A DNA stretch of 64,000 bases from Hygrocybe punicea. Lineage: Eukaryota > Basidiomycota > Agaricomycetes > Agaricales > Hygrophoraceae. The DNA is taken from positions 2,170,001 to 2,234,000 of the forward strand of contig OY744470.1 in assembly GCA_963556145.1 (NCBI GenBank), written 5' to 3'. A program made the translations under genes and the position numbers. Below are positions 10,560 through 23,436 of this stretch, one piece after another. The notes under the pieces are model-generated. The model was not told where the DNA came from. It did not search any database and saw only the letters and a list, made by a program, of their open reading frames with translations. Within the stretch, counting starts at the first letter, position 1. Each line of letters begins with the position of its first letter.

Positions 10560-10970
10560 CTTTGCTCACAAACACCTGTGGCGGCTACTGATAACAGTGT
10601 TACATGCTTTTTGTGCCACTGATGTTTGTTCGCTTTGCTCACAAACACCCGTAGCACCCGTCATGCAGTGTTACATGCTTTTGTGCCACTGATGTTTGTT
10701 CGCTTCGCTCACAAACACCTGTAGCACCCCGTTCTCCAGTGGCTGCTGTCTTGAATTTTATTTAAATTTTAACACACTTGTTTACATTGTTTTGAGTTTA
10801 TTTGCACATTTTGTGCTTATCCGGGCTTGGCTTCGCCTCGCATGTTGCTCCAGGCTGCTGTCTTGAATTTTATTTGAATTTTAACACACTTGTTTACATT
10901 GTTTTGAATTTATGTCCATATTTTGTACTTATCTGGGCTTGGCTTCGCCTCACGGTTATACTTATCCGGC
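10560..10970. repeat. Tandem repeats of ~72 bp and ~110 bp
   Basis: First, about 2.5 copies of a 72-bp unit containing GCTCACAAACACC.GTAGCACC and GTTACATGCTTTTGTGCCA. Then two copies of a roughly 110-bp unit beginning GGCTGCTGTCTTGAATTTTA and ending CTTGGCTTCGCCTC. Confidence 0.7.
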
Positions 10971-11384
10971 TCGGCTGCGCCTTGCGCTTATAGAAGGGGA
11001 CAACGGTGCCTCGTGTGGCTAAGCAAGCGAGACCATGCAAGTATACGCGAAAAAACATGAGCATAACCGAGTCTCCCACGCCACCGACCCCCCTTCCTCC
11101 CCTTCCTTTTAGATTCTGACGTTATTATAATATAATTGTTCTTATTGGCAGTGAAACATGAATGCGAGTACATACACAGCACGAAGCATGACAGATTCGA
11201 CAAGGGAGCTAAACGAGACATTATGGAGAGCAATTGGATGGGAGAGCGAGAACATTCAGAGAGCGACAGAGGAAGACATGTGGAATGTTGATTGGAAAGC
11301 TTTTATGCATGCGATGAGTGGGGTATTGATAGTGAGAATGGCAGACACAGCGGTATGAAGATGGAAAAGCGACCTTGAAATTTT

Positions 11385-13263
11385 TCATGCATGACGGCGG
11401 GCGGCATGTTGAGCAGCCAACATTGCAGTACCAGACTGGGCATTGGCTTGATGAATGGCACGACTGCCTCCTCGACATGCTTTAGCTCTGAGAACCTGAC
11501 TGAATCATGGCAATTGGTCAGGATAAATACAAAGAGTCAGTTGCACTTACTTGTCCCACCACTCAAGAGTGGATTTACTCCATTCCGGATCGTCAAACAG
11601 CTCAACAACGTTCTTGAAAAATTCAATCGTGTTGAAGTTGCCATCTTCTGCCGCCCATTCTTCCTGGCCGTTGAGGATGAAGCGAGCCTAAATATTATCA
11701 GTCGAGATGCCTAGCATTTAAATGAGTACATACCAAGACAGCGGCATAAGCAATGTTGCGACTGGTGACATTTGTCATGTTGTAAATATCTGCAATAGTT
11801 TTCTTCCCGGCAGACTGTCCCGGAGTCGCTTTCATTGCAGTGCGAGGTCCGGTGAAGATGTGTCGGAAGCACTGATCAAAATACATTCAAGTTAGTGACT
11901 GGACAATTCAATGTGATTAACTTACTGAAAGCAGGAACGGCCCTTTTAATAAACCCTTGTCGATGGCCTCAGGATCATATTCATTCTCAGTATATAAGAA
12001 TGATGGCCAATCCTGCACAGAAATGATGATATTTCCATCGCGAACGTCACAGCAAAACCTCAATAGTGCTTCAGTAACAATATTGATTGACTCGGCGTGA
12101 TCGCTTACTTATCGTGATCTTGGTCATATTCATCTCACATGTTGCGTGGACAAAGTAAACGCCCAGAGGTGATGTGCGCAAAACCACAGTCACCTTTATT
12201 CCGATTGATTGGGCTAATTGTCAGAATGCCAGGGATGTTGGGGATATATGACATTGCTGTGTAGCGTAATGTCCCAACATCATCCATGCGAGCACATCGC
12301 ACATGGGTATCCAGCTGTAAACAAAGATTAGGTTTGAGACAAAGAATCTGAAAACTCTTACAAAGATGGCCATCCCTTGAAGTGTTTCGAATTTGCCCTC
12401 CACGACATAATATTCCAGTTGTTCTCATAACCCAGGCGTTAGCTCCATCACAGCATTGTAAACAAACTCGGCCTCCAAACGATCTTCTTCATCACTATGC
12501 ATATATGCAGTAATAATATTGGAAACAGACGGATATTTACATACATTTCATTGAGCTCTTCATCTGGCTCAGTTTCAGTGTTCTCGTCGAGCCTCAACCC
12601 AATTTGAAAGGCTTGCATGATGTTGGAGAAGGGGCCGATAGCGCGTGGAATGAACCATGCTGAATCCTTGTATGGGCGTCAAAAACTGACAATTCTAAAG
12701 CCGAAACATGGAATGAACCGTGCTGAATCCTTGTATGGGCGTAAAAAACTGACAATTCTAAAGCCGAAACATGGAATGTTAACTGTCAGTTCACAAGTGG
12801 TCATTAAATTGGTCATTCATGCTTACTTCGGTCTCTTCTGTGTCGTCAAATTTGATAGGGCATAGCGAACTTCCTTGTTGTGACGTTTGCATTTACAACT
12901 CTCAGGTTGAAGTGCTCGTTCTTCATTCCTGTTGTCGTGGCCAAGTTTTTTACCTTTATCACTCATCTTGTCATCATCATCCATCCCGCTGTCTTCCTCC
13001 TCAGACCTGTGTCCATGGCCCAAGATAATCCAGTATTTTGCAATCGGAAACATGTATATGTAATTCACGTACCTATTCTCCTTTTCACTCTGTGAATCTT
13101 CAGAATCGGAATCAATGCAAATTCTCGGTGTTGGCTTATTGGGTTGAGAATGGCCTGCTCCCACTTTCAGCAATGGGGCACATGCCTTTGAGGCATTAGA
13201 GTTTGGGTAGGGCCTGTTAGAGTGCAAGGAGGATTTTGCTTTTGGGGGAAGAAACTGGGGCAT
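11385..13263 (-). pseudogene. DUF6698-family gene, two in-frame TGA
   Basis: A multi-exon minus-strand gene of the family annotated as DUF6698 in Agaricomycetes; function unknown. Exon 1 runs from MPQFLPPKAKSS (13263) with an acidic Ser/Asp region. Later pieces include GPFSNIMQAFQIGL, LEYYVVEGKFETLQGMA, SYIPNIPGILTISP, GFAHITSGRLLCP (a stretch that strongly recalls the family), FRHIFTGPRTAMK, NVTSRNIAYAAVLARF and FDDPEWSKSTLEWWDK, with the stop at 11387-11385. Introns are short GT-AG. Two TGA codons lie in the conserved frame: 12427-12425 (PGL*EQLEYY) and 12137-12135 (CPRNM*DEYDQ). Both fit loss of a CGA Arg codon. Without those stops it would be an intact gene. Exon boundaries between 12.6 and 12.9 kb are uncertain because of a tandem duplication. 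Confidence 0.7.
12647..12772. repeat. 63-bp tandem duplication
   Basis: Two nearly identical 63-bp units (from 12647 and 12710), differing at two bases. Being a multiple of three it keeps the shadow ORF open. It lies at an exon/intron edge of the DUF6698 gene. Confidence 0.9.
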
Positions 13264-13514
13264 TGTCGTGGTGAGTGATTAAGCTACGTTATCGACCATG
13301 CAAACTCCCTCCCCAAAGATTAGTGGTCATGTGACAGACACGTTGAGGAAAACGATTAACTCATTAAGTCCTACCACGAAAGTTTTTATTAACCTTTAAG
13401 TTTTTTTACAGAACTTTACAGGTTGTTTCACATTCCCAGAGTGCCAGGCCTCAGATCCCAAGTGTGTGCTGGGATGAGAGGGTCACTCTGGCTGGCCTTT
13501 ATCATAATAATGGT

Positions 13515-16500
13515 ACTTCAAGTGTGTATTGCGTGCCAATGGAACTTCGCAGACCACAGGGGACTCAGGACGCACCTAAGGTATTGCATGAAGAATGTGA
13601 ACTTGACAGCCAGTTCAATGAAGAGGAGGCTTGCCAATATGAAAAAAGCAAAAGCGGCAAAAATATGACAGATAGAGAACTCACCAGATGTGGAAGAAGA
13701 ACAGCGAGCCCTATGAACGCAACTCAATGATGTGGGTAAATTATTTCTCTAATGGGTTCCTCATTAATTGTTACAAAGGATTTTGAGCTGACGCCTGAAC
13801 TCGAGATGGAACCAATGGTCATATACAATACGCCTGAAGAAATCAGGCCAGAATTCTTCAGCCAAACTGGTCGCAAACGCAAGGTCCCAAAAGCACTACA
13901 AGTTTTCTTGCCCACAACAATGGCTGGATTGCCATATCACATTCCCTGCCCTACTCGCAAACGCAAAAAAACAGGAGTACCGGCACCTGCTCCTGTACAC
14001 GACCACTTCGCTCAACAGGTTGTGGATGAAATAGCCAACGACACTCTTGATGCCAAGTCCATTGATTCCCCCCAATTCGAAATGGAACCAAATAGTTTTG
14101 GGGTCTATTGCCAGTACACTACCAAGCCATCCACAGACCCAGAAGATGAGCTCACCCTGGACTCTTTATGTGATGGGCCAATGTTTGCTGTTGCTCCAGT
14201 TGCTATGGACACCAATGACAATCCTGCTCTACCAAGTGCTGGGTTTGGGCGGTCACTCAAGACCAATTTCTTTGCTCTGTTTCTTAATGCAACAGTTTTT
14301 CGTCTTATGAACTGGTTCTATAGCACTTCAAATATGAAATCCAGTGCTGGACTTGATCAGCTTGTCCATGAGGTTCTTCTAGCCGATGATTTTGACCGAG
14401 AAGACCTCTGGAAATTTAGTACCAAATGTGAACTTGACCAACTTGACAAGTACGCTACCACTGGTGAGGCTTTCTCAGCCAAAGATGGTTGGAATGAAGG
14501 CTCCGTTTCGATCCACCTGCCTAACGCTAAAGCCAAATACACATCGGAAGAAGAAGCTCCTTGATTTAGGATCGATGGAATCTATTATCGTCGCCTGATT
14601 GAGGTGCTCAAGGCAGCATTCCAAGGTTCAAGCAGTCAAAAATACCACTGGATCCCATTCAAGCTCTTTTACAAGCCTCTGGATGATCTCGACAGCACTA
14701 CTGGGCAACCTCATCTGGACAAATCCGAAAACATTCGAATCTACACAGAACTGTACAACTCAGATGCGATGATTGAAGAAGACACCAAGATTCGCGCGCA
14801 TCTTCATCAACCTGGCAACGAGCCGAACAATGATCCCCAGATTGAAATTGCGATAGCTCCAATCATGCTTTGGTCTGATTCTACTCACCTTGCCAGCTTT
14901 GGAATGGCTTCACTCTGGCCGATTTACACTTTCTTCGGGAATCTTTCAAAATATTTCCAAGGAAAACCGACTGATTTTGCTGCCCATCACTTGGCATATA
15001 TTCCAAAGGTATTTCACGACATACAATTAATTTAGAGCGCACTTCCATCATCACATGTTTTAGCTTCCAGATTCATTTCAAGACTTTTACCAGAATATAT
15101 ACAAGATTCCCGCAATGGCTGAGGTCTTAAGATTTTGTAAACGTGAACTCATGCAACAAATATGGCTCTTACTTTTGGATGGCGACTTTATGCATGCTTA
15201 TGAACATGGTATAGTCCTCCTTTGTGGTGATGGAGTATTGTGCTGGCTTTTCCCTCGATTCTTCACATATTCTGCCGATTACCCTGAAAAGTACGTATTT
15301 ATTCATTCAATGTCACTGCCACAAGCTGACATCCATCCATTAGAGTCCTACTCACCTGCATCAAATATCTCTCACAGTGTCCCTGTCCTCGATGCGAAAT
15401 TCTCAACACAAACATTCTGGCAATGGGAACATTTGTTGATGCTCAATGATGCAGTCATATTCGGGAAGATACACACTGGTTCCGGAAGTCAATCGTGATG
15501 GTGTGCCATTGGATATTTGAGAAGGGTATTGGTGTGGAAAGCTCGAAGATCTCAAAGGTTTTGGACGTAACATCATTACTGCCAACCACTGTGTGTTTTG
15601 TCATATCCTATTCAATTACAATGGTCTAACATTTGTCCGAACTCAGAATGCATTTTCTGTGCGACTATCAAAATTTGGGTTCAATTTCTATTTGATGTTT
15701 GTGCCAGACCTGTTGCATGAGTTCGAAATTGGGGTATTCAAGGCAATCTTGATCCATCTGCTTTGGATTTTATATGCAGCAGGCAATGACTGCATTCAAG
15801 AGTTCAACAAATGGCACATTCTCTGTTCTTCTAATTATCTCTAGTTCTAACTCCTTTTAAGCTTTCGCATGGTACCTACATTTGGTCGCTCGACGATCCA
15901 CCGTTTCGGAAACAACATCTCAGGAATGAAAAAATTTGCTGCACGTGATTTTGAGGACATTCTTCAGGTGAATAGTTTCCCTCATTGAATGCCCTGCGTC
16001 TTTTCAAATCAAGCAATCAGTGCATCATGCCAGTCATCGAAGGGCTTTTACCACCACCACATAACGACATCCTTTTGGATCTGTTCTTTGAGCTTGCAAT
16101 GTGGCACACCTATGCCAAGCTTCGCCTTCACACCGACATCACTCTCTCTTTCTTCGAGAACACTACAAAAACTCTTGGCATCACCATTCGGGACTTCAAA
16201 AAAACAACTTGTGAAGCCTATGTCACGGTTGAGATACCACGCGAACAAGCAGCGCGTGGTCAACGAACTGTGGCACTTGCAGCAAAATGAAAGAAAACTG
16301 TGCCTACACGGCAAGGAGCAGCACAAACTAGCAAAGAAAATGCACCATCTGGTCCGAAGATCAAGCAGCTTAATCTCGCAACATACAAGTATCATTCACT
16401 TGGAGACTATGTGAAAACCATTCATCGGTATGGCACAACAGACAACTACAATACCCAAGTGGTACACATTTTTGTTTTAACCTTGATTCATTGCGCTGAA

Positions 16501-17912
16501 TGATTGCTCAGGGCGAATTGGAACACTGGCGGGTCAAAAGATTCTATCCTCGGACAAACAAAAATGACAAGTTTGGCCTTCAAATCGCAAAGCATACCCA
16601 ACGTGAAGCACTGTTGCATGCGATGAAGAAAGGAGAAGATGATGAGATTGCTGCAGCTAGTGCTGTGCCGACGCCATCAGAAAATGAACGGGCGGACATA
16701 TCACTTCAATTTACTGACAATGAACCCCTTCCCTATACATCACCAAGAGTCCATCACCATATCTCAGATTCACAACGCTACTACGATGACATCACTCAAT
16801 TTCTCACAAAGAATAAAAATGATCCAGCTCTCAAGGTGTGTACACCGACTGTAATATGTTTCACGCGATATGCTAACATGGATATTGCCAGAACTTCATG
16901 CCACAATTGAAGGATCATCTCCTGGCCCATCTTACAGGCATTCCTTATGATGGAGACGAACATACATTCACAGAAAATGACCGTGACCACATCCGCTTTG
17001 TCAGCAACCGAATGTATCGTCATAAAGTGCTCCATATCAACTATACGACATACGACATGTGCCGCACCCAGGACTCTATCAACCCTCGAACGCACCCTGA
17101 TGTGATGGTTGTCACACATGAAGACGAAGATGAAAGTGACGCTCATCCTTATTGGTATGCACACGTCATTGGCGTGTTCCACGTCAATGTCCGCCACACC
17201 GGTCCTAAATCGAACTCACAAGAAACACAACACATGGAATTTTTAGGGGTCCATTGGTTCGGCCATGATCTAAATGCCCCGGGTGGTTTTGGAACATGAC
17301 GATTACACAGGATCGGATTCCTGGATTTGGAAGACCCCAACGCATTTGGATTCTTAGATCCAAAGGAGGTACTACGAGGTGTCCATCTTATTCCGGCATT
17401 CACATTTGGCAGGACAGAGGACTTGTTAGGAAACTCAATTGGACGTCATGCAAATCAGAACGATGAAGATTGGGTGTATTACTATGTCGGCATGTAAGTC
17501 ACCCTATTCTATTCTATACTGAAGCTATGCTAATTATGGGGACTAGGTTTGTGGATCGTGATATGTTCATGCATTATTGTGGGGGAGGAATCGGTCATCA
17601 AGCGGCTCGAGCGTGCAAACCACAAGCAAATGAAGAGAACGTTCATCTATCCGAGAATGAAGATGACCCATATGTGCCAGCAGAAGAAGGTGATGAGAAC
17701 GAAGAGGTAGATTATGGTTATGTGTCTGCTGAAGAGGAAGATGGGAGTGATGAGGAGGGCAAGGGAGACAAATCCGATGGTGTTCAAGATTTGGGCCCGG
17801 AGGACGGGGAAGATCTTGACATGGAGGATATGTATGATGCGAGGGGTATGCTCTGTTGTGACTATAGTTCTTCTATTCCGTTGTGTCGCATACTATTGTG
17901 TTGGACATGAAA
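13515..17912 (+). pseudogene. Plavaka-type transposase (EnSpm/CACTA-like), multi-exon, several TGA stops
   Basis: Transposase of the Plavaka group common in basidiomycetes. It opens with a C2H2-like finger (CIACQWNFADHRGLRTHLRYC, about 13522-13584). The body follows in short-intron exons: ATVFRLMNWFYSTSNMKS and LADDFDREDLWKF (14.3-14.4 kb), FKLFYKPLD and ELYNSDAMIEED (14.65-14.78), IMLWSDSTHLASFGMASLWP (14.86), GDFMHAYEHGI (15.18), CPCPRC (15.38), FVPDLLHEFEIGVFKA (15.7), VPTFGRSTIHRFG (15.87), HTYAKLRLHTD (16.1), then LEHWRVKRFYPRTNK (16.52) and an acidic C-terminus (to about 17.9 kb). In-frame TGA occurs at about 13714 (RAL*TQL), 14562-14564 (EEAP*FRID), near 15448 (DAQ*CSHIRED), 16288-16290 (LAAK*KKTVP) and about 17297 (GFGT*RLHRIGF). 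No terminal inverted repeats were identified. Function as a live transposase is unlikely. Confidence 0.85.
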
Positions 17913-18405
17913 ATTGTATTGCATTCCCTCACCATACAATGCGACGCCAGCCTGACATGAGTATGATAATTGGTATCTAACAACAGGTGTACCCTTGCAG
18001 CCCTTCTGTGAGCCAGGCAGCTCCTTGCCTGGCCTTCCATCACCCCAGCGTCCTTCTGCCAGCCAGGCGGCTCCTTGCCTGACATTCCATCACCCCCCAC
18101 CATCCTGATGCCATCTTGTTATGTCTAACCTTTTGGGCATCGTGTTGTAAACGTCCTCCAAGTCTTGCACTGTCGTAGCTGACCATACCAGCGCCTAGCA
18201 GCCAGGCCGATCCTTGGCTGAGTCATCTAAGCTTCCATTGATTGTGACCTTTTGCTGATGTTTACGATTTGTATGAACCTCATGCTTCACAAAATGCTGG
18301 CAAACTAGTGTGTGTATTACCATTTTGGATGATCCATGGTTTAGATGACAGGTGAACCCATGGGCATTATACCTGTGAGTTCAACAGGGATGGGCCTGGC
18401 ATTTA

Positions 18406-18475
18406 ATAAGGGCCATCAAGCTCTTCCTGCTAGGGCCCTGCTAAACTTCCTGCTGTCTGATGACCAGTACACGTG
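18406..18475 (+). repeat. Harbinger-like TIR, left
   Basis: Matches the reverse complement of about 28757-28828 over TAAGGGCCATCAAGCTCTTC and on to CTTCCTGCT...TGATGACCA, with a small indel. Confidence 0.8.
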
Positions 18476-18799
18476 AGGCGTTGCTGATACACATGAGGCG
18501 TTGCTGTGTCCGTTATTCAATCTCCGCTCCATTTTCGGAACAGCAATGATTTGGGCTGTTAGATAGGTATAAAATACGTGCCCTGTGTCTGATGGCGGCT
18601 TCCCACCCCATCTTAGCTAGTGTTGCCAAAGTTCGGTTCGGTCCGGTTTTTCGACTTTTTTGGAAAACCGGAACCGAAACCGTTGGTTTGGTTCAGCCAA
18701 ATGCCGGACCGGAACCGGAACCGCGTCGAACGGTTTCAACGCGTTCGGTCTGCGTTCGAACGCGGTTCGAACCGCGAACCAACCTCCAAATACCTTGCG

Positions 18800-19135
18800 C
18801 GGGCCAGACGCGCGTCAATTGACGCGGCTGTCACCCTCACGAGGTAGATGGGGGGGCTCCGTCTGTTTTTGCGAGGTTGGGTTGGGGCCAGGCACTTCCC
18901 ATGGGCGTCCGCGCGTGCTACCTACCTCGCGAAGAACGGGGACGCGTCAATTGACACGCTCCGTCTGTTTTCGCGAGGTTGGATGGGGCCGGAGACTTTC
19001 CATGGGCGTCCGCGCATGCTGACGACCTCGTGAAGAACGGGGCACGTCAATTGACGCGCTCCGTCTGTTTTCGCGAGGTTGGATGGGGCTGGGGACTTCC
19101 TATGGGCGTCCGCACGTCAATTGACGCGGCTAGGG
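18800..19135. repeat. ~100-bp tandem units with GCGTCAATTGACGC palindrome
   Basis: Four occurrences of a CGTCAATTGACRCG-type palindrome, the middle ones followed by CTCCGTCTGTTTTCGCGAGG and GGGGC.GG.(A)CTT(T)CC(T)ATGGGCGTCCG. The motif also occurs at about 9.39 and 9.52 kb. Confidence 0.75.
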
Positions 19136-19219
19136 CGTGTTCGTGAGGTGGGTCTTCGTCGTCGCCTCGTCCATTCCCCTCGTTAGCCGATGTCGTTGGG
19201 ACTGGATTTGGGGGACGTA

Positions 19220-19312
19220 CCTGGCTGCTGCCGCCGGTGTTGCTCTGCTGCTGCTGCTGTTGCCGTTGCTGCTGCTGCTGTTGCTGTTGCCGTTGCCGCT
19301 GCTGCTGTTGCC

Positions 19313-19346
<34 letters not shown>

Positions 19347-19470
19347 TTGCGGTCATTTGGCCGTCGTCGTCGTCGTCATTTGGCCGTCGTCGTCGTCGTC
19401 GTCGTCGTCGGGGTGGTGGTATGTGGTGTTGCCACTGCCGTTGCTGCTGCTGCCGCTGCTGCCATCGATT
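19220..19470. repeat. CTG/CCG and GTC microsatellites
   Basis: Long (CTG)n/(TTGCCG)n then (GTC)n runs. Poly-Ala, poly-Leu, poly-Cys and poly-Gln ORFs here are artefacts. Confidence 0.9.
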
Positions 19471-19962
19471 CACTCCGACTCGCGTTGGAACGCGAGGGAG
19501 GTTGTTGGGTGGAGTTGACCGCGGGCACCTTCTTTATGCGGTCAAGGTGGGCCACGGGGGGCTGTTCTATGTAATAAAATGTCAGTAAAATATAGTATGA
19601 GGCCGTTACTTACCGTGGTTGTTGAGTAACATTAGTGTTGAGTCGAAATTGGGGTGTCGCGCGAGTATGTTTAAGGTCACATGACCTAAGTTCACGCGAC
19701 TGCATAAGAAAAAAATGTGAAAAATTAAGTATCTAAATGAGTATCTACGTAGGTAACTATACATTACGGTTCGCGGTTTGAACCGCGTTTGAACGCGGTT
19801 TGAACCGCATGTCAGTGCCAGAACCGCAAACTTAACCAGTGGTTCGGTTCAGCCAAATGGCTGAACCAGAACCGAACTTCCGGTTCGGTTCACATTTCAA
19901 ACCGGGTTCGGATCGGTTCCGAACCGAACTTCGGCATCACTAATCTTAGCAACCACATCATC

Positions 19963-21529
19963 ATGCCTCACAAGTCAATTCACCGGAGAACACTTGCCAA
20001 AATTCAATCTGCTAAAGAAGATGTCATCTGGGGATGGTACTACAACTTTCTTGGTGAAATTCTTGGCAACACTTTCTATGATATGCTTGATGGTTCTTCT
20101 GATACTAGTGACTTGGACTTGGATATGGATACTGAACCCCCTCCCTCTGACACCTTTGCAGTATCATCTGATCCTGCTTCTGATGACTCCATGACTTCTA
20201 CAGGTTCTGAAGACATGTATCACACGATCTTTGATCAGTGTCTTCAGATTTTAGATGCAGCTGAAGAGGAAGTTCAACAAACACGTGTACTTCAACCATC
20301 AGTCCCCATTCCCCGTGCTCCTCAGATTCAGCTTCTTGACGAGTGGCGGCAGCATAATCCAAGTGTTGAGCCCAAGGTTTTCGATGAACTTGTTTCCCTC
20401 ATTGAAGCTCACCTCATCTTTGGCTCTGACCACCAGCTCCCAGTCAGAACTCAGCTTGCCATCTTCTTAAACTGTGCTGGTCATTATGGGAATGGTTTAA
20501 CAATTGAAGACATTGGAGATTGGGCTGGTGTGTCTGCTGGCACAGTTTACAACTGCTGCAACTGTGTGATGATTGCTTTCGTGGCACTTCATGACATTGC
20601 TATATCATGGGACCTGGAGAAAGAGGATTGTGCCACTGATATGGAGAAAGCAAAGCAGTGGGTTGCATCCAAAACCTGTCCAGAGTGGCGGAATGGCTAC
20701 TTGACAGGTGATGGGACTTGCATCTCACTCTTCCAGAAGTCAGGCGAGTATGGGGAGGTTTATTTTGACAAGAAAAAGAATTACTCTGTCAATTGCCAGG
20801 TTCATTTTCTGATTATCTTGATTTGACAATTTACTAACACAAACAATTAGGTCATCTGTCTTCCACACAACCTACAGATAGTTGACTATGTTGTGGGTGT
20901 CCCTGGCAGTGTTCATGATGCAGCTGCATTCGATCGTGCCAAAATCAGCCAAGATCCTGATCAATTCTTCCCTGACGAAGAATGGATGTGGGCTGATTCT
21001 GCCTATGGCTGTTCTGAGTGGTGTGTTCCACCTTTCAAGAAGCCACGTGGAGGTGTTCTGGTACAAAAGCTGAGGCGATTCAATTACTTTCTCTCAAGAG
21101 TATGTCTTCATCAATTTCCTTGTAATTTTTACTGACAGACTAAAGATTCATGTATGATCTGAGCACCTTTATGGTTCCCTCAAAGGTCGATTTGGCTGCC
21201 TACGAGAACTGCAATTCCAGATCTCTAATCCCAAGAGGATGGAATATGTCAAATTATGGCTCATCACTCTATTTATCATCCATAATCTGATCATTAAGAT
21301 CAAGGAGAAGCTTGGGATCCATCCCAGTGTCTGGGCAGATGAAAATGAAAATGGAGAGCCTGTGGCAGGAGATCTGCAGGAGTACAGTGATGATGAAGAT
21401 GGTGATGCACCTGGAGATGTAGAGTATGAAGAAGATGAAGGGCAAGATGCTAATACCAGAACCCCTGGTCAGCAGTTCCGCCGTGAATTGCTGAGGGCAA
21501 TAGAACAAAGAGGCTTGCTTGATTATTAA
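19963..21529 (+). pseudogene. PIF/Harbinger transposase (DDE), single TGA in catalytic region
   Basis: Three exons, 19963-20799, 20851-21099 and 21146-21529, all in frame, give about 490 codons. An acidic N-terminal region precedes a helix-turn-helix-like stretch (LTIEDIGDWAGVSAGTVYNC) and the DDE nuclease: first Asp in YLTGDGTCIS, second in VPGSVHDAAAF, and the Glu in SEHLYGSLKGRF. The only break is a TGA at 21155-21157 between HV and SEH, where Arg would be expected, just before the catalytic Glu. The third-exon acceptor is AAAG at 21142-21145; using the upstream CAG acceptor shifts the frame. The start ATG lies 20 bp after the hAT-like insertion, so the natural promoter is displaced by 1.3 kb. 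The C-terminus is acidic and ends RGLLDY. Confidence 0.85.
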
Positions 21530-22221
21530 TTTACTACTCATGTACCCATTTTCTTTTGACTATTTCTTATGTAGCAGAGCCCCCCCCCAAAAAAATACCA
21601 CATTGATTGCCAGCAATCACATTTGAAACATGTAACACCTATTCAAAAAATTCAGGAGCAAAACAGCAAAACACAGGTGGAGCATGGGGAGGAGGAGAGG
21701 GGGGGTATAAGTCCAAAGAGGAGGGGGAGGTATAAGTCCAAAGAGGAGATGTTAGTCCAAACGTCCACTCGACTCTCCCGGAGCATCAACACTCTTCTTG
21801 AATTTCATCATGTTGTACTCCAGCTCAGCCAACTTGAGCTTCAGCTCCAAGTTCTTGTTCTCTTACTCACTGATGACCTTGATTTTCTTGATCTCTATTT
21901 GAGCAAGTTCACGGGCATGGGCATGTTCAGCATCACGTTGACTACTCTCAGTGGACAGGCATTCACGTTGCAGTTCCATGTCAGCAAGCTTGTGTTCTTC
22001 TCGCAGCACCTTGAGATCCACATGGCACCTGTTGTTCGCCTGGTGGTCTGCCATTGATGGCATCATCTCACGCACAAAGTCAAGGCATTTATCAACCTCG
22101 CCGAGAGGTTCATTCCGTTTGTGAGATGAAGTGCAAGACCTGGTAGAAAGAGAGGTCTGAGTGGTTGCAGCGGAGCTACGCAATGTGCTGGCTTCACCAG
22201 GTGAATTTTCCGACTCTGTTG

Positions 22222-23110
22222 CACAGGGTGCACAGTAGCATACCATGTCACACAGTATCTTGAAAGTACTTGACAAGTATACTAAATATCATTACCAGAA
22301 CTTTCAGCATGGTATTGTAACAGTATTCAGATATAAACTACAATACTTGTGCTCAAATTCATCTGAAAGTATGAAGGAAAATGAGACTTATACCTTTTCA
22401 ATAACATCAAGCCATTTGTTTCACTACTTTTACTGTATTTACAGCAAAGTACTGTATAGTTTGGATAGAATACTTGCAGCCTAAGATGAATCAAAGTATT
22501 AAACCAGTAAGGAAGTTGGGCCACTTTTACTATTAGGATACCTTTTGAATCCTATCAAGATACAGGATGAAATAGTATAGTACTGTTGCCATATTTTGGA
22601 TTTAAGATACTGTGTCAATACTTTTAAGATACTGTTGCAATACTTTTAAGATACCGTGTCAATACTTTTAAGATACTGTTTCAATACTTTTAAGGTACTG
22701 TTTCAATACTTCTAAGTTACTGTTTCAATACTCTTAAAGAACTTTGCAAAATAGTATAGTACTGCTTCAATACTGGTCAGATACTTCGCAAAATGGTATT
22801 GGACAGTTATTTAATGCTAAAACCTGGGGAAATATGGGGCTGGGAATTAGGATTGTGAAGTTCTGGGAATTCTGAGAATTGGAATTCCAATACTGGGAAT
22901 GCTAGGAATGGGCATTTCAAAGTGCAGGCTTTGGGATTCTGACAATTGTAATGCCAAGAGTTTGAGAAGTTTGGAAAGTAGAATTCTGAAATTGTGGGAG
23001 ATTAGGGATTTGGAATTCAACAATGATGAGAATTGAAATCCTGACAATGTGCATATGAATGCAAATTCCAAGAATGGGAATCCAAATGTAGGAAATTGGG
23101 AATCCAGATT
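22222..23110 (+). repeat. Long terminal inverted repeat, left arm
   Basis: Pairs with 26490-27345. It includes repeated RAGATACTGTxxCAATACTTTT units at 22610-22740, mirrored at 26825-26960. Confidence 0.85.
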
Positions 23111-23174
23111 CAGCAGATTGGGAATCAAGATACGGGGAATTGGGAATCCATTGCAACCAATTCCATGCAATTCC

Positions 23175-23436
23175 TCGGTCCTCGAGTGGCTCAGCAGTAT
23201 TTGTGATGAGTCGTGTTAGGTCAAAAGACAATTCCGTGCAAATTCCACCCAATTCCAAACGATTCCGTGCAATTCCTCGATCTGTCTTCTGAGCTCACTG
23301 GAGTTGACACAAATACTCCTGAGCCACTCGTAGACCGAGAAATTGCACGGAATTGTTTGGAATTGGTTGGAATTTGCACGGAATTGTCTTTTGAGCTTGA
23401 TGGAGTCGACACAAATACTGCTGAGCCACTCGTGGA
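23175..23436. repeat. Palindromic fold-back of GTGGCTCAG.AGTATTTGTG units
   Basis: Three copies of a unit with TGGCTCAGCAGTATTTGTG at one end and CAATTCCGTGCAA(ATTCC) at the other, the first in one orientation and the next two in the other, ending where the Helitron 3' end is inserted. Confidence 0.7.

Larger units (their letters stand above)
18618..19942. mobile_element. hAT-like non-autonomous element with perfect 8-bp TSD
   Basis: Terminal inverted repeats TAGTG(T/A)TGCC(A/G)AAGTTCGGTTCGG start at 18618 and end at 19942. An exact 8-bp duplication, ATCTTAGC, flanks them at 18610-18617 and 19943-19950, the hAT superfamily signature. The interior has no transposase: subterminal GGTTCGG/CCGAACC words, about 100-bp tandem units with a GCGTCAATTGACGC palindrome, and CTG/GCC/GTC microsatellites. 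It sits in the 5' leader of the Harbinger transposase, 20 bp before its ATG. Confidence 0.9.

Noticed and set aside
19137..19588. Poly-Leu/Ala/Cys ORFs
   Set aside because: Products of CTG/GCC microsatellites inside the hAT-like element.
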